Shown here piece by piece: positions 34,159 to 43,442 of a DNA stretch of 43,707 nucleotides. The DNA is from Tannerellaceae bacterium (GTDB lineage Bacteria; Bacteroidota; Bacteroidia; Bacteroidales; Tannerellaceae), in assembly GCA_031266215.1 (NCBI GenBank), contig JAISBL010000126.1:1-43707 (forward strand). Reading direction: 5' to 3'. Both the position numbers and the translations under genes were made by a program. Under the pieces are notes generated by a model. That model did not search any database, was not told the origin of the DNA, and saw nothing but the letters and a program-made list of their open reading frames with translations. Each line of letters starts with the position of its first letter. Positions within the stretch are counted from its first letter, which is position 1.

Positions 34159-34569
34159 TTACCTTGTGCAATTCCCGCAATGTCCCTTCAGTACGAAGTT
34201 TACGCTTTCGAGCAGAAAGCCCTCAGGTAGTTGCACTTTTGGAATGGACAGGTTTTCAAGGCAGAATGTTTTCCGGCACTTTGAGCAGTAGAAGTGCACA
34301 TGCAGATCGTCCAGCGAACAGGTGCAGTCGTTATTGCATACGGAGTATTTAACAGATCCCGATCCATCGTCTATGCTATGGATCAACAGCTTCTTGTGAA
34401 AGAGGGATATGGTTCGCGAAAGAGTCGATTTGTCTACCGTGTCCAGTTTGCTTTCCATGTCAGACAGACTGAAAGCCTGAGGGTGTTCAGTCATGGCCTT
34501 GAAGACCAGCAACCGGATAGGCGTCGGTTTTATTCCGCGGGCTTCCAGACTTTTTACATAATCATCCAT
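34159..34569 (-). CDS. Fur-family transcriptional repressor
   Basis: A 136-residue Fur superfamily regulator. Winged helix: IKPTPIRLLVFKAMTEHPQAFSLSDMESKLDTVDKSTLSRTISLF. Metal-binding C-terminal domain: LHVHFYCSKCRKTFC and CGNC supply the two CxxC structural zinc pairs and histidines of the sensory site. Sequence alone does not tell Fur, Zur or PerR apart. It is divergent from the outer-membrane protein gene at 34750, which could be a target. Confidence 0.88.
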   Translation of the reverse strand: MDDYVKSLEARGIKPTPIRLLVFKAMTEHPQAFSLSDMESKLDTVDKSTLSRTISLFHKKLLIHSIDDGSGSVKYSVCNNDCTCSLDDLHVHFYCSKCRKTFCLENLSIPKVQLPEGFLLESVNFVLKGHCGNCTR

Positions 34570-34749
34570 ATAGATGTGTTTCAGAGATGAAGCGTAAAGA
34601 TACAGATAATCCGGCTCATAACCGTCCGGCCATTCCGACGGCCTGTTACGTTAATTTGGTTACTTTTGCTTTCGTGATCAGAACCACAGGCTTATATGCA
34701 ACGTTCTGGAACAGTTTATTCGGTCTTTTTTAATAATTCGAAGTGTATT

Positions 34750-35820
34750 ATGAATTTATATCGTTTCCTGTTGCTCTTTTCCCCTTTGATATGCTCATCT
34801 CTTTGCGCCCAGGATATTGTGTGGAAAGCGGGCGTTCATTCTTTTTTTGATAACACTGAGTTTGGCGGCTCATCGGTTCAAATCCCACAAACGATGGCCG
34901 GTGTACATTTTGCTCCGGAAATAGGGCTTAGCATGAATGATAAATACCTAATTTTTGCAGGTGCAGACCTGTTGCACGAATATGGAAGTCACGAAGCCAT
35001 AGATATTTATACACCGGTTATTTATTTCGAATACGCTGGTGATCCCTTTCGCTTTTATGCCGGAGCCATTCCGCGCAGCCTTGTGTTGGACAGATATCCA
35101 AGGATGTTTTTTCAGGATTCGATATCTAATTACCGGCCCACCATTAACGGCATATTCTGGGAGTACGGCGCGGGAAAGAGGTATGCAAACGTATGGCTTG
35201 ACTGGACAGGGCGTCAGGGGCAAACACAGAGGGAGGCTTTTTTTATCGGCTGGTCGGGGAGGTACAATTACAGATGGTTATACGCACAGCATTTCGGTTA
35301 TATGTTTCATTATGCCAAAACAAAGAACCCGGCAGAGGATGAGTTTATCCACGACAACGGATTGATACTTACATCTCTTGGTGTTGATCTGGCGCAGAAG
35401 GCTGGTTTCAGAAAGCTTGAAATAAACCTCGGATGGTCTGTCGGATTAGACCGCAACAGAGGCATTGGCGTATGGCATAGTCCGCAGGGCATATTATCCG
35501 AAATAAAGGCGGAGTATCGGGGCGTGGGATTGTTTAATACCTATTACAGAGGCGACCGGCAGCAGATATACTACGCCGGGCACGGTAACGGACTGTACTG
35601 GGGCGACCCCTTCTACCGCTCAAAAGAGTATGACAGGATCGACCTGTATATTAACTTTATACATACATCCAGGGTGAAACTAAGGTTTGTTTACTCTATC
35701 CACATGACTGAAAAACAAATGTATCACGAGCAGGCTTTTTATGCCACCTTCGACCTTGATAACCTGAGGAACAAAAAGCCCGAAAGAAAATATCAATCCC
35801 TTTGGGATAATTGGTTTTGA
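34750..35820 (+). CDS. Predicted outer-membrane beta-barrel protein
   Basis: A 356-residue protein with a cleavable signal peptide, MNLYRFLLLFSPLICSSLCAQ. The mature part is rich in aromatic and glycine residues in alternating strands (FRFYAGAIPRSL, GIFWEYGAGKRYANVWLDWTG, KLRFVYSIHMTEKQMYHEQAFYATFDL), as in outer-membrane barrels. It ends with WDNWF, a C-terminal aromatic as in many barrel proteins. The family is not recognised. The upstream in-frame start (34696) would mask the signal peptide. It is divergent from the Fur-family gene and may be metal-regulated. Confidence 0.72.
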   Translation: MNLYRFLLLFSPLICSSLCAQDIVWKAGVHSFFDNTEFGGSSVQIPQTMAGVHFAPEIGLSMNDKYLIFAGADLLHEYGSHEAIDIYTPVIYFEYAGDPFRFYAGAIPRSLVLDRYPRMFFQDSISNYRPTINGIFWEYGAGKRYANVWLDWTGRQGQTQREAFFIGWSGRYNYRWLYAQHFGYMFHYAKTKNPAEDEFIHDNGLILTSLGVDLAQKAGFRKLEINLGWSVGLDRNRGIGVWHSPQGILSEIKAEYRGVGLFNTYYRGDRQQIYYAGHGNGLYWGDPFYRSKEYDRIDLYINFIHTSRVKLRFVYSIHMTEKQMYHEQAFYATFDLDNLRNKKPERKYQSLWDNWF

Positions 35821-35882
35821 TCTGAAGGGTAAGAGGAAAGTGCGCATGAAAAAGGTAAATGAATAAAAAAACAGTCATTTAG

Positions 35883-35912
35883 TTTGGATTATGAAGAAAA
35901 ACGTTACATTTG
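35883..35912 (+). promoter_or_regulatory. Promoter of the Phe/Tyr operon
   Basis: TTTG at 35883-35886 and TACATTTG at 35905-35912 have an 18-base spacing. The -7 box and the following GCCGCCGG are the same as in trp promoter copy 2. Confidence 0.75.
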
Positions 35913-35932
35913 CCGCCGGGAAATAAGTTAAA

Positions 35933-36007
35933 ATGAATCAGTACAGCTTTACATACTACTTTTATTACTTTTACTTTAGCAGAGTAAGGGCAGGAGTTTT
36001 TATGTAA
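35933..36007 (+). CDS. Phe/Tyr leader peptide
   Basis: A 24-residue ORF with a core YSFTYYFYYFYF: six Tyr and five Phe codons in total. It lies 20 bp after the promoter and ends 37 bp before a terminator hairpin, in front of the prephenate dehydratase operon. Its 3' part (35989-35995, GGCAGGA) is complementary to the terminator's 5' arm, so ribosome stalling on Tyr/Phe codons would free it to prevent termination. This is the classic leader-peptide attenuation layout. Confidence 0.85.
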   Translation: MNQYSFTYYFYYFYFSRVRAGVFM

Positions 36008-36044
36008 ACGTGAGTAAGTGAATAACAAATCATAAAATCATATA

Positions 36045-36076
36045 AAGTCCTGCCGAAAACGGTAGGACTTTTTTGT
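36045..36076 (+). terminator. Attenuator terminator of the Phe/Tyr operon
   Basis: An 11-pair stem, AAGTCCTGCCG with CGGTAGGACTT (one wobble), has an AAAA loop and is followed by TTTTGTTTG. The alternative pairing GGCAGGA (35989-35995) with TCCTGCC (36048-36054), plus AAA/TTT beyond one mismatch, gives the antiterminator. Confidence 0.88.
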
Positions 36077-36095
36077 TTGTAAATAACTTAATAAA

Positions 36096-36944
36096 ATGAT
36101 GAAAAAGAAAGTAGCAATCCAGGGTATAGCCGGCTCCTATCATGCGATAGCAGCTCTAAATTACTTTGAAAAAGAAGAGATTGACATTATCGGATGCGAC
36201 ACATTCAAGGATGTGATAGGCGTTGTCAGGAAAGATCCTTCGGCGATCGGCTTGATGGCGATAGAGAATACCATTGCCGGCAGCCTCCTGCAGAATCACG
36301 AGTTAATTCGCCAGAGCGGATTCAGGATCATTGGCGAATATAAATTACGCATCTCTCATTCGCTGGCAGCCTTGCCCGGTTCGTCCGTGAACGAGATAAC
36401 TGAAGTAGATTCTCATCCTATCGCCCTGATGCAGTGTGCAGATTTTCTCGACACCATGCCTCGCGTGAAGATTGTCGAAAAGGAGGATACGGCGATGAGC
36501 GCCCAGTGGATAGCCCTGAACCAAATGAAGGGTCACGCGGCAATATGCAGCAGGCAGGCGGCGGAGATATTCGGTTTAGAAGTTCTGGCCGAAGGTATAG
36601 AGACCAATAAACGTAATTTTACACGCTTTCTGGTGATTGCGGACTCATGGACGGCTGACGAAATCCTCCGTGGAACGGTTAAAAACAAGGCTTCGCTTGT
36701 CTTTGCCTTACCTCACACGGTCGGAAGCCTGTCTCAAATACTCTCGGTTCTTTCCTTTTACGACATGAACCTGACGAAGATACAATCCCTTCCCATCATA
36801 GGGCGCGAATGGCAGTACCTGTTTTATATCAATCTCACCTTCAGCGATTATATGCGTTACAAACAGGCTTTAGACGCCGTTATTCCACTGACAAAAGATT
36901 TCAAAATACTGGGCGAATATGCAGAAGGAAAGCAAAGCGTATAA
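36096..36944 (+). CDS. pheA: Prephenate dehydratase
   Basis: A 282-residue monofunctional prephenate dehydratase making phenylpyruvate for phenylalanine. The catalytic domain is seen in VAIQGIAGSYHAIAAL and in TNKRNFTRF, with the conserved Thr-Arg-Phe. The C-terminal ACT domain starts at about 204 (ASLVFALPHTVGSLSQILSVL). The usual Phe-binding ESRP becomes QSLP at about 228. It is the first gene of the operon; the aminotransferase start overlaps its end by 26 bases. Alternative Met start at 36099. Confidence 0.94.
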   Translation: MMKKKVAIQGIAGSYHAIAALNYFEKEEIDIIGCDTFKDVIGVVRKDPSAIGLMAIENTIAGSLLQNHELIRQSGFRIIGEYKLRISHSLAALPGSSVNEITEVDSHPIALMQCADFLDTMPRVKIVEKEDTAMSAQWIALNQMKGHAAICSRQAAEIFGLEVLAEGIETNKRNFTRFLVIADSWTADEILRGTVKNKASLVFALPHTVGSLSQILSVLSFYDMNLTKIQSLPIIGREWQYLFYINLTFSDYMRYKQALDAVIPLTKDFKILGEYAEGKQSV

Positions 36945-38109
36945 CAGCATCGTACCTGCAAGACGCCTGGATAGCGTGAGCGAATACTACTTTTCCCGCA
37001 AATTGAAGGAAATAGCTGCCATGAATAAAGCAGGAAAGCAGGTCATAAACCTTGGCATAGGCAGCCCTGACCTTCCCCCGTCGGCGCAAACTGTCGAAAC
37101 ACTTCGCGAACATGCTTTGCAGGCTGATGAGCATGGCTATCAGCCTTACGTTGGTATTCCTGAACTTCGCCAGGCGTTCTCAACCTGGTATAAAACATGG
37201 TACAATGTTGAGACTGACCCAGACACTGAGATACAACCACTGATAGGGTCAAAAGAAGGTATTTTACACATATCTATGGCTTTTCTGAACCCTGGCGACA
37301 GCGTTTTAGTGCCTGATCCAGGATATCCTACATACAGCTCTGTAAGTTATTTACTTGATGCCAGGCTTATTACGTATGACCTGAAGGAAGAATCAGGATG
37401 GTACCCGGATTTCGAAACCTTGGAACAGACTGATCTCTCCGACGTAAAACTTATGTGGGTCAACTATCCTCATATGCCGACAGGAGCCAGAGCTGACATG
37501 CAGGTCTTTGAACGGCTGGTTGATTTTGGACGCAGGCACAGCATTGTTATTGTGAACGACAACCCATATAGCTTTATATTGAATGATAAACCGCTGAGTA
37601 TATTAAACGTCCCTGGAGCCAAGGATATATGCATCGAAATGAATTCCCTGAGCAAATCGCACAACATGCCCGGATGGCGTATGGCCATGCTGGCGTCAAA
37701 TGCTCAATTTGTTCAATGGATATTGAAAGTAAAGAGTAATATTGACTCAGGGCAATTCAAGCCGATGCAATATGCTGCCGCTACTGCTCTGAATGCCCCA
37801 AAAGAGTGGTACGAGGAGATGAACAATGTTTATCGCAGTCGGCGCGGTTTGGCTGAAGCGATCATGCAAACCCTGCATTGCCATTATGACGAAAACCAGT
37901 CCGGGATGTTCCTTTGGGGTAAGATCCCGTCTGATACAGAGAGTTCAGAAGCTCTGTCCGACAGATTATTATATGAGGCTGACGTCTTTATTACTCCCGG
38001 ATTTATCTTTGGCCGCAATGGAGACCGGTATGTGCGCATCTCATTATGCTGCCGCAACGAAATCCTGGAAGAAGCGCTAAACAGAATACAAAAACTCAAT
38101 CGTAAATAA
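36919..38109 (+). CDS. Pyridoxal-phosphate aminotransferase, class I/II
   Basis: A 396-residue fold-type I aminotransferase with INLGIGSPDLPPS, GSKEGILHISMAFLNPGD, VPDPGYPTY, NDNPYSFI and the PLP lysine in SLSKSHNMPGWRMAM. Position inside the Phe/Tyr operon suggests it transaminates phenylpyruvate and 4-hydroxyphenylpyruvate, or acts on prephenate. Substrate preference cannot be read from the sequence. It overlaps pheA. Confidence 0.9.
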   Translation: MQKESKAYNSIVPARRLDSVSEYYFSRKLKEIAAMNKAGKQVINLGIGSPDLPPSAQTVETLREHALQADEHGYQPYVGIPELRQAFSTWYKTWYNVETDPDTEIQPLIGSKEGILHISMAFLNPGDSVLVPDPGYPTYSSVSYLLDARLITYDLKEESGWYPDFETLEQTDLSDVKLMWVNYPHMPTGARADMQVFERLVDFGRRHSIVIVNDNPYSFILNDKPLSILNVPGAKDICIEMNSLSKSHNMPGWRMAMLASNAQFVQWILKVKSNIDSGQFKPMQYAAATALNAPKEWYEEMNNVYRSRRGLAEAIMQTLHCHYDENQSGMFLWGKIPSDTESSEALSDRLLYEADVFITPGFIFGRNGDRYVRISLCCRNEILEEALNRIQKLNRK

Positions 38110-38123
38110 TTACTAATATATTA

Positions 38124-39203
38124 ATGTATATGGAAATGGAAATAAAACCCATCGGTTTGCCTGGCGTTGACCCGCAAAGGCCTGTAATTATAACAGGCCC
38201 ATGCAGCGCTGAATCGGAAGATCAGATAATGAAAACGGCTTGCAGCATAGCCAATAAAGGAATAAAGATATTCCGTGCCGGGATATGGAAGCCACGCACT
38301 AAACCTGGAGGTTTCGAAGGGGTAGGGGAGGTAGGCCTCCAATGGCTGAAGCGTGTGAAAAAAGAAACCGACATGTATGTAGCTACCGAAGTTGCTACTC
38401 GCGACCATGTTTTTGAAGCCATGAAAGCCGGTATAGACCTGCTTTGGATAGGCGCCCGTACAACCGTAAACCCTTTTGCCGTACAGGAAATAGCCGATGC
38501 GTTGAAAGGTATTGATATTCCGGTACTGATAAAGAATCCGGTTAATCCGGATTTGGAGCTTTGGATTGGAGCTATTCAGCGTATCTATGGTGCAGGCATC
38601 CGGCGGATAGGAGTAATTCATCGGGGATTCAGTTCATACGACAAGAAGATATACCGCAATCTTCCGTTATGGCATATCCCAATTGAACTGCGCCGCAGGA
38701 TTCCAGAGCTTCCTATTTTCTGCGATCCCAGCCATATCGGCGGAAAGCGTGAATTAATAGCCCCGCTTTCACAACAGGCGATGGATTTAAGTTTCGATGG
38801 ACTTATCATAGAATCGCACTGTAACCCCGACGCAGCCTGGAGCGATAAGGAACAGCAAATTACGCCGGACGTGCTTGATTATGTGCTTAACCTCCTAGTC
38901 ATCCGTGAAGAAATACAGACAACAGAAAATTTATCCGAATTGCGCCGGCAAATTGACCAGATAGACGAACAACTGCTGGAACTACTTGCAAAGCGTATGC
39001 GCATATCTCGCGAGATAGGTGTTTATAAAAAAGAACACAACATGCCGGTACTTCAGTCTCCACGTTACAGCGAGATATTGGAAAAACGTTCGAGTATGGG
39101 AGAAGCGATGGAGCTAAACTCTGACTTCACAAGAGAAATATTGAAAAAGATACATGAGGAATCTGTTCGTCAACAGATGATTATAATGGGAGACGAAAAA
39201 TGA
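38124..39203 (+). CDS. DAHP synthase fused to chorismate mutase (AroQ)
   Basis: A 359-residue bifunctional enzyme of the type found in Bacteroidota. Residues 1-265 are a class I-beta DAHP synthase (TGPCSAESEDQI, GIWKPRTKPGGFEG, WIGARTT, PIFCDPSHIGGKRE). Residues about 275-355 are an AroQ chorismate mutase (LSELRRQIDQIDEQLLELLAKRM, IGVYKKEHNMPVLQ). It couples the first shikimate step to the branch toward prephenate, and the mutase domain may serve as an allosteric sensor. The gene ends overlapping tyrA by 4 bases. Confidence 0.94.
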   Translation: MYMEMEIKPIGLPGVDPQRPVIITGPCSAESEDQIMKTACSIANKGIKIFRAGIWKPRTKPGGFEGVGEVGLQWLKRVKKETDMYVATEVATRDHVFEAMKAGIDLLWIGARTTVNPFAVQEIADALKGIDIPVLIKNPVNPDLELWIGAIQRIYGAGIRRIGVIHRGFSSYDKKIYRNLPLWHIPIELRRRIPELPIFCDPSHIGGKRELIAPLSQQAMDLSFDGLIIESHCNPDAAWSDKEQQITPDVLDYVLNLLVIREEIQTTENLSELRRQIDQIDEQLLELLAKRMRISREIGVYKKEHNMPVLQSPRYSEILEKRSSMGEAMELNSDFTREILKKIHEESVRQQMIIMGDEK

Positions 39204-39973
39204 AGATACTGATATTAGGCGCCGGAAAGATGGGATCATTCTTTACCGATCTGTTGAGCTTCGAACATGAAGTGGCCGTACTGGAAAGTAACCTACAGCG
39301 TATGCGCTTCATTTATAATGCTCTCCGGCTGCAAAAGCCATGTGAAATTGCAAAGTTTTCTCCCGATATGGTAATAAACTGCGTCACATTGAATCAAACA
39401 ATTGAAGCTTTTTCTTTGGTTATACCCTATTTGCCTCCTAAATGCATAATTTCCGATATAGCTTCAGTAAAGACTAATCTGCAGGAGTTTTACAGCTCCT
39501 GCGGATTCCCTTATGTGTCTACCCACCCTATGTTTGGGCCTACGTTTGCCAATCTGGGTAGTCTGGAAAAGGAAAATACAATCATCATTGCCGAATCAGA
39601 CCATTTGGGAAAAGTGTTTTTCAAAGATTTGTATTCCGGATTGAAACTAAACATTTTCGAATATTCTTTTGAAGAACACGATCGGGTGGTTGCCTATTCA
39701 CTAGGAATCCCTTTTGCATCTACTCTGGTTTTCGCAGCGACTATGGAACATCAGGACGCTCCGGGCACAACATTCAAGCGGCATATGAAGATAGCACGCG
39801 GACTACTGTCTGAAGATGATTACCTGTTGACCGAAATTCTTTTCAACCCTCGTACACCTAAACAGATAGAGCGCATCCAGGAGGAACTTTTGAAGTTGCA
39901 GGAAATCATTGAAAGGAAAGATTCTCAGTCGATGAAGACATATCTTTTCCATGTGCGGAAAAATATAGAATAA
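39200..39973 (+). CDS. tyrA: Prephenate dehydrogenase
   Basis: A 257-residue NAD(P)-dependent enzyme that makes 4-hydroxyphenylpyruvate from prephenate for tyrosine synthesis. The Rossmann motif ILGAGKMGSFF is at the N-terminus. SDIASVK and YVSTHPMFGPTFANL correspond to the dehydrogenase active-site region with the catalytic His. It is the short form without chorismate mutase or ACT domain. It is last in the operon, and the ATGA overlap shows coupling to the preceding gene. Confidence 0.9.
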   Translation: MKILILGAGKMGSFFTDLLSFEHEVAVLESNLQRMRFIYNALRLQKPCEIAKFSPDMVINCVTLNQTIEAFSLVIPYLPPKCIISDIASVKTNLQEFYSSCGFPYVSTHPMFGPTFANLGSLEKENTIIIAESDHLGKVFFKDLYSGLKLNIFEYSFEEHDRVVAYSLGIPFASTLVFAATMEHQDAPGTTFKRHMKIARGLLSEDDYLLTEILFNPRTPKQIERIQEELLKLQEIIERKDSQSMKTYLFHVRKNIE

Positions 39974-39983
39974 AAAAAACAGA

Positions 39984-40024
39984 TTAATAACATATGTTAC
40001 CATAGGAGTAGCGTATGTTATTAA
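39984..40024. terminator. Hairpin after the Phe/Tyr operon
   Basis: Perfect 11-base arms, TTAATAACATA and TATGTTATTAA, start 10 bp after the tyrA stop. No U-tract follows on the plus strand, but an A-run precedes it, so it is terminator-like mainly for the minus strand. Confidence 0.5.
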
Positions 40025-40728
40025 AAATGATAAGCTACATCGACAGAGCTTTATATGAACTTTGATTATTTAATTATGTGCCCGCAGGCCAAATTACAAG
40101 TATTTATCCTTACAGTCACAGACTGTTTATTTCCACAAAAAAATAACTATATTAAATTCTTTGTAAGAAGAAAATAATATAGTTATTGGTCTTATATAAT
40201 CGGCGTTTGAAACAAATTATTTACAATACAATAAACCTATACAAACTCTAAATCCTAAAAAACTAAAAACCTATCAAAACCTATAATATTTAAAAGAATA
40301 CAAACAAGATAAATGCATTTTCAGATAACATCCTCGATTCTGCTTTCATTCGAAATTCAAACCTCTCATATCATCTTTCGCAAAAGTATATTCTTTATTT
40401 CGAATAAATCGTGCATCATCAGTTTTTTTTCAGGCAAAATGCGATTTTAACGTACTATTTCAATATTTTTAACTCTTTGGTTGCTTTTTTTGTCATTTTG
40501 CATAGCATAATGATGCAGCTGTACATGAAAAAGCACAAAAATAACCCGGTAGCTTCGAATTTACTCTGTTTTGCATATCAGATGAAATCAGTAGATATAT
40601 AAAACCTATATTACACTATAGAATTTCATGACCCCGCCCCCGCCTCTTACGGCTGAGGTGATAGTTGTATTATTTTACGTACATTTGTGAATTGATTCAC
40701 AGATAAAAGAATAATACATTAATATTTT
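40025..40728. other. AT-rich intergenic region upstream of ffh
   Basis: About 700 bp without a supported gene. A frame at 40411-40602 is AT-rich and probably spurious. A -7-like TACATTTG at 40680-40687 could be the ffh promoter; its -33 is not convincing. A GC-rich CCCCGCCCCCGCC tract stands out at 40632-40644. Confidence 0.5.
40142..40187. other. Perfect hairpin in the ffh upstream region
   Basis: Arms AATAACTATATT (40142-40153) and AATATAGTTATT (40176-40187) are perfect over 12 bases with a 22-base spacer. No terminator tail is evident, and its role is unknown. Confidence 0.6.
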
Positions 40729-42057
40729 ATGTTTGAAAATTTAAGCGAAAGGTTAGACAAATCATTCAAATTATTGAAAGGGGAAGGTCGGATTACAGAA
40801 ATAAATGTAGCGGAAACCCTGAAGGATGTACGGAAAGCATTATTGGACGCTGACGTTAATTATAAAGTAGCTAAGCAGTTTACCGATACAGTAAAGGAAA
40901 AAGCGCTGGGCCAGAATGTACTTAAAGCCGTCAAACCAGGACAGTTAATGGTGAAGATCGTGCACGATGAATTGGCGCAATTGATGGGCGGAGCGGCTGC
41001 GGACATTAATCTGAAAGCTTCGCCTGCTATTATCCTGATGTCAGGTTTGCAAGGCTCTGGGAAAACCACATTTTCCGGGAAATTAGCTCATTTGTTGAAG
41101 ACAAAAAAAGGAAAAAACCCTCTTTTAGTTGCTTGCGACGTTTATCGTCCGGCAGCTATAGAACAATTGCACGTGTTGGGTGGGCAGGTAGGTGTTCCGA
41201 TATACTCCGAACCTGAGAACAGTAACCCGGTACTTATTGCGCAAAACGCAGTGAAAGAAGCACGTCAAAAAGGTTATGACCTTGTAATTGTGGATACAGC
41301 AGGCCGGCTGGCTATTGACGAACAGATGATGCAGGAAATAACTGCTATCAAAACAGCAATACAACCCGGCGAAATACTCTTTGTCGTAGATGCTATGACA
41401 GGGCAGGATGCCGTTAATACTGCCAAGGAATTTAACGAACGCTTGAATTTCGACGGGGTAGTACTTACTAAACTTGATGGCGATACCCGCGGAGGAGCAG
41501 CCCTTTCCATACGTACAGTGGTAGACAAGCCGATTAAGTTTGTAGGAACAGGCGAAAAAATGGATGCTCTGGATGTCTTTCATCCTGAACGCATGGCCGA
41601 CCGCATACTGGGAATGGGAGATATTGTCTCGTTGGTTGAACGCGCACAGGAACAATACAACGAGGAAGAAGCCAAACGTTTACAAAAGAAAATAGCGAAG
41701 AATCAATTTGATTTCAACGATTTCATCGCCCAGGTACATCAAATAAAGAAGATGGGTAATCTGAAAGAACTTGCATCAATGATACCAGGTGTAGGTAAGA
41801 TGATGAAGAACATTGATGTCGATGAAAACGCCTTTAAGAACATTGAAGCGATAATTTACTCCATGACTCCGGGAGAGCGTAGCAATCCGGCTATTTTGAA
41901 TGGCTCGCGCCGTCAGCGTATAGCTGTGGGTAGCGGGACAAACATTCAGGAGGTGAATAAGCTTATCAAACAATTTGACGAAACCCGCAAAATGATGCAT
42001 ATGCTCACAACGTCAAAGCACGGAAAAATAAAATCACCTTCACTTAAAAGGAGATAA
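40729..42057 (+). CDS. ffh: Signal recognition particle protein
   Basis: A 442-residue SRP54 homologue that binds signal sequences and 4.5S RNA and docks with FtsY. The N-domain begins [16 protein letters not shown]. The GTPase domain has [10 protein letters not shown] (G1, about 105-114), VDTAGRL (G3) and TKLDGD (G4). The M-domain, from about 310, includes the RNA-binding [10 protein letters not shown] motif and ends in [10 protein letters not shown]. Length is typical. It is followed by folD after 5 bases. Confidence 0.97.
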   Translation: MFENLSERLDKSFKLLKGEGRITEINVAETLKDVRKALLDADVNYKVAKQFTDTVKEKALGQNVLKAVKPGQLMVKIVHDELAQLMGGAAADINLKASPAIILMSGLQGSGKTTFSGKLAHLLKTKKGKNPLLVACDVYRPAAIEQLHVLGGQVGVPIYSEPENSNPVLIAQNAVKEARQKGYDLVIVDTAGRLAIDEQMMQEITAIKTAIQPGEILFVVDAMTGQDAVNTAKEFNERLNFDGVVLTKLDGDTRGGAALSIRTVVDKPIKFVGTGEKMDALDVFHPERMADRILGMGDIVSLVERAQEQYNEEEAKRLQKKIAKNQFDFNDFIAQVHQIKKMGNLKELASMIPGVGKMMKNIDVDENAFKNIEAIIYSMTPGERSNPAILNGSRRQRIAVGSGTNIQEVNKLIKQFDETRKMMHMLTTSKHGKIKSPSLKRR

Positions 42058-42062
42058 TCATT

Positions 42063-42944
42063 ATGCAATTAATAGACGGAAGAGCTGTTGCGGCTCAGAT
42101 GAAGAAAGAGATAACAGAAGAAGTATTAAAAATAAGAGAGGCCGGAAGGAAAATACCTCATCTGGCAGCAGTATTGGTCGGCCACGACGGAGGAAGCGAG
42201 ACTTATGTTGCAAGTAAAGTACGCACCTGTGAGGAGGTAGGGTTTATATCTTCGCTCATACGCTATGAAGAAGATGTGACGGAAGAAGAACTGCTGACCT
42301 GCATATATCGCCTTAATAAGGATGCAGATATTGACGGTTTCATCGTACAGCTTCCACTCCCGCGTCATATTTCAGAGCAAAAAGTTATTGAGGCTATAGA
42401 TTACCGTAAGGATGTGGATGGCTTTCACCCAATCAATGTAGGACGTATGTCTGTTGGCCTGCCCTGTTTTGTCTCAGCCACCCCGGCCGGCATCCTTGAA
42501 TTGCTGAGACGATATGAAATAGAGACAAAAGGAAAACATTGCGTCGTTCTGGGACGTAGTAATATAGTAGGAAAACCAATGGCTATCCTGATGATGCAAA
42601 AAGCGTATCCGGGAGATTGCACGGTGACAGTATGCCACAGCCGTTCTGAAAACCTGAAGGAGATGTGTCTCAGCGCAGATATTATTATCGTGGCGCTTGG
42701 TGTTCCTGAATTTCTTAAGTCGGATATGGTTAAAGAAGGCGCAGTAGTTATTGATGTAGGTACTACACGAATGCCAAGCAGCACCACCAGGAGCGGTTAC
42801 AAACTAACGGGTGACGTGAAATTTGACGAGGTATCCCCTAAATGTTCCTACATCACCCCTGTTCCTTTCGGAGTAGGGCCAATGACTATCCTTTCCCTGA
42901 TGCGCAATACCCTGCTTGCCGGCGAGAAAAGCATTTATAAGTGA
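42063..42944 (+). CDS. folD: Bifunctional methylenetetrahydrofolate dehydrogenase/cyclohydrolase
   Basis: A 293-residue NADP-dependent enzyme interconverting methylene-, methenyl- and formyl-tetrahydrofolate. [14 protein letters not shown] carries the catalytic Lys and Tyr. [32 protein letters not shown] and the C-terminal [14 protein letters not shown] are all family signatures. It is likely cotranscribed with ffh. Confidence 0.96.
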   Translation: MQLIDGRAVAAQMKKEITEEVLKIREAGRKIPHLAAVLVGHDGGSETYVASKVRTCEEVGFISSLIRYEEDVTEEELLTCIYRLNKDADIDGFIVQLPLPRHISEQKVIEAIDYRKDVDGFHPINVGRMSVGLPCFVSATPAGILELLRRYEIETKGKHCVVLGRSNIVGKPMAILMMQKAYPGDCTVTVCHSRSENLKEMCLSADIIIVALGVPEFLKSDMVKEGAVVIDVGTTRMPSSTTRSGYKLTGDVKFDEVSPKCSYITPVPFGVGPMTILSLMRNTLLAGEKSIYK

Positions 42945-43043
42945 AACAACCGGATTTTTTGCAGGCACAGGTTTGGAAAATAGGAGGGAATATGTATCTT
43001 TGTACTGCTTTTTTCAAAGTGTTTTCGTCGCGAGGTCTTATAC

Positions 43044-43118
43044 GGTGATTGTAGCTCAGTTGGTTAGAGCATTGGATTGTGGTTCCAAGGGTCGTGGGTT
43101 CGAACCCCATCTTTCACC
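43044..43118 (+). tRNA. tRNA-His (GTG)
   Basis: The cloverleaf folds with the D arm GCTC...GAGC, anticodon stem TTGGA/TCCAA with anticodon GTG at 43079-43081, and T arm GTGGG-TTCGAAC-CCCAT. The histidine-specific extra G-1 (43044) faces C73 (43118). No CCA is encoded. The acceptor stem GTGATTG / CTTTCAC has two adjacent T-T mismatches at pairs 5-68 and 6-67. Confidence 0.93.
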
Positions 43119-43152
43119 CGGAAAATAGAAATAGAAAATAATATTAAACTAA

Positions 43153-43186
43153 AAAAAGAGAGCGCTTGCGAAAGTGCTCTCTTTTT
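43153..43186 (+). terminator. Terminator after tRNA-His
   Basis: AAAAAGAGAGCGCTT and AAGTGCTCTCTTTTT form a 15-pair stem (one wobble) with a GCGA loop; the right arm supplies the U-run. It is nearly symmetrical, so it may work on both strands. Confidence 0.85.
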
Positions 43187-43327
43187 AGTTTCCAAGTGTC
43201 ATATTGATGTTCCCTTTATATATTTATTCAAACAGAGCCGGCTCCGGGGTAAAGAGGCTGTCCGGTAAAAATATGTACTTTTCTCATGTGATACTTTTGT
43301 TGTTTGCAGGTACAAAATTATCGCTAA

Positions 43328-43362
43328 AAGGGCTGATATTCCGTAATGGATTATCAGCCCTT
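43328..43362. other. Perfect hairpin of unknown role
   Basis: AAGGGCTGATA and TATCAGCCCTT pair over 11 bases with a 13-base loop, between the tRNA and the final lipoprotein gene. No U-tract follows. Confidence 0.55.
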
Positions 43363-43442
43363 AATCTATGAGGGCGATTATGTTTTTAACAGACAATAAT
43401 GATTCTGCCGGTATGATTTATCTCTCGCGGACTGATGTTTAC

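Noticed and set aside
40411-40602. 63-codon ORF before ffh
   Set aside because: It lies in very AT-rich DNA, lacks a convincing start context and resembles nothing known.
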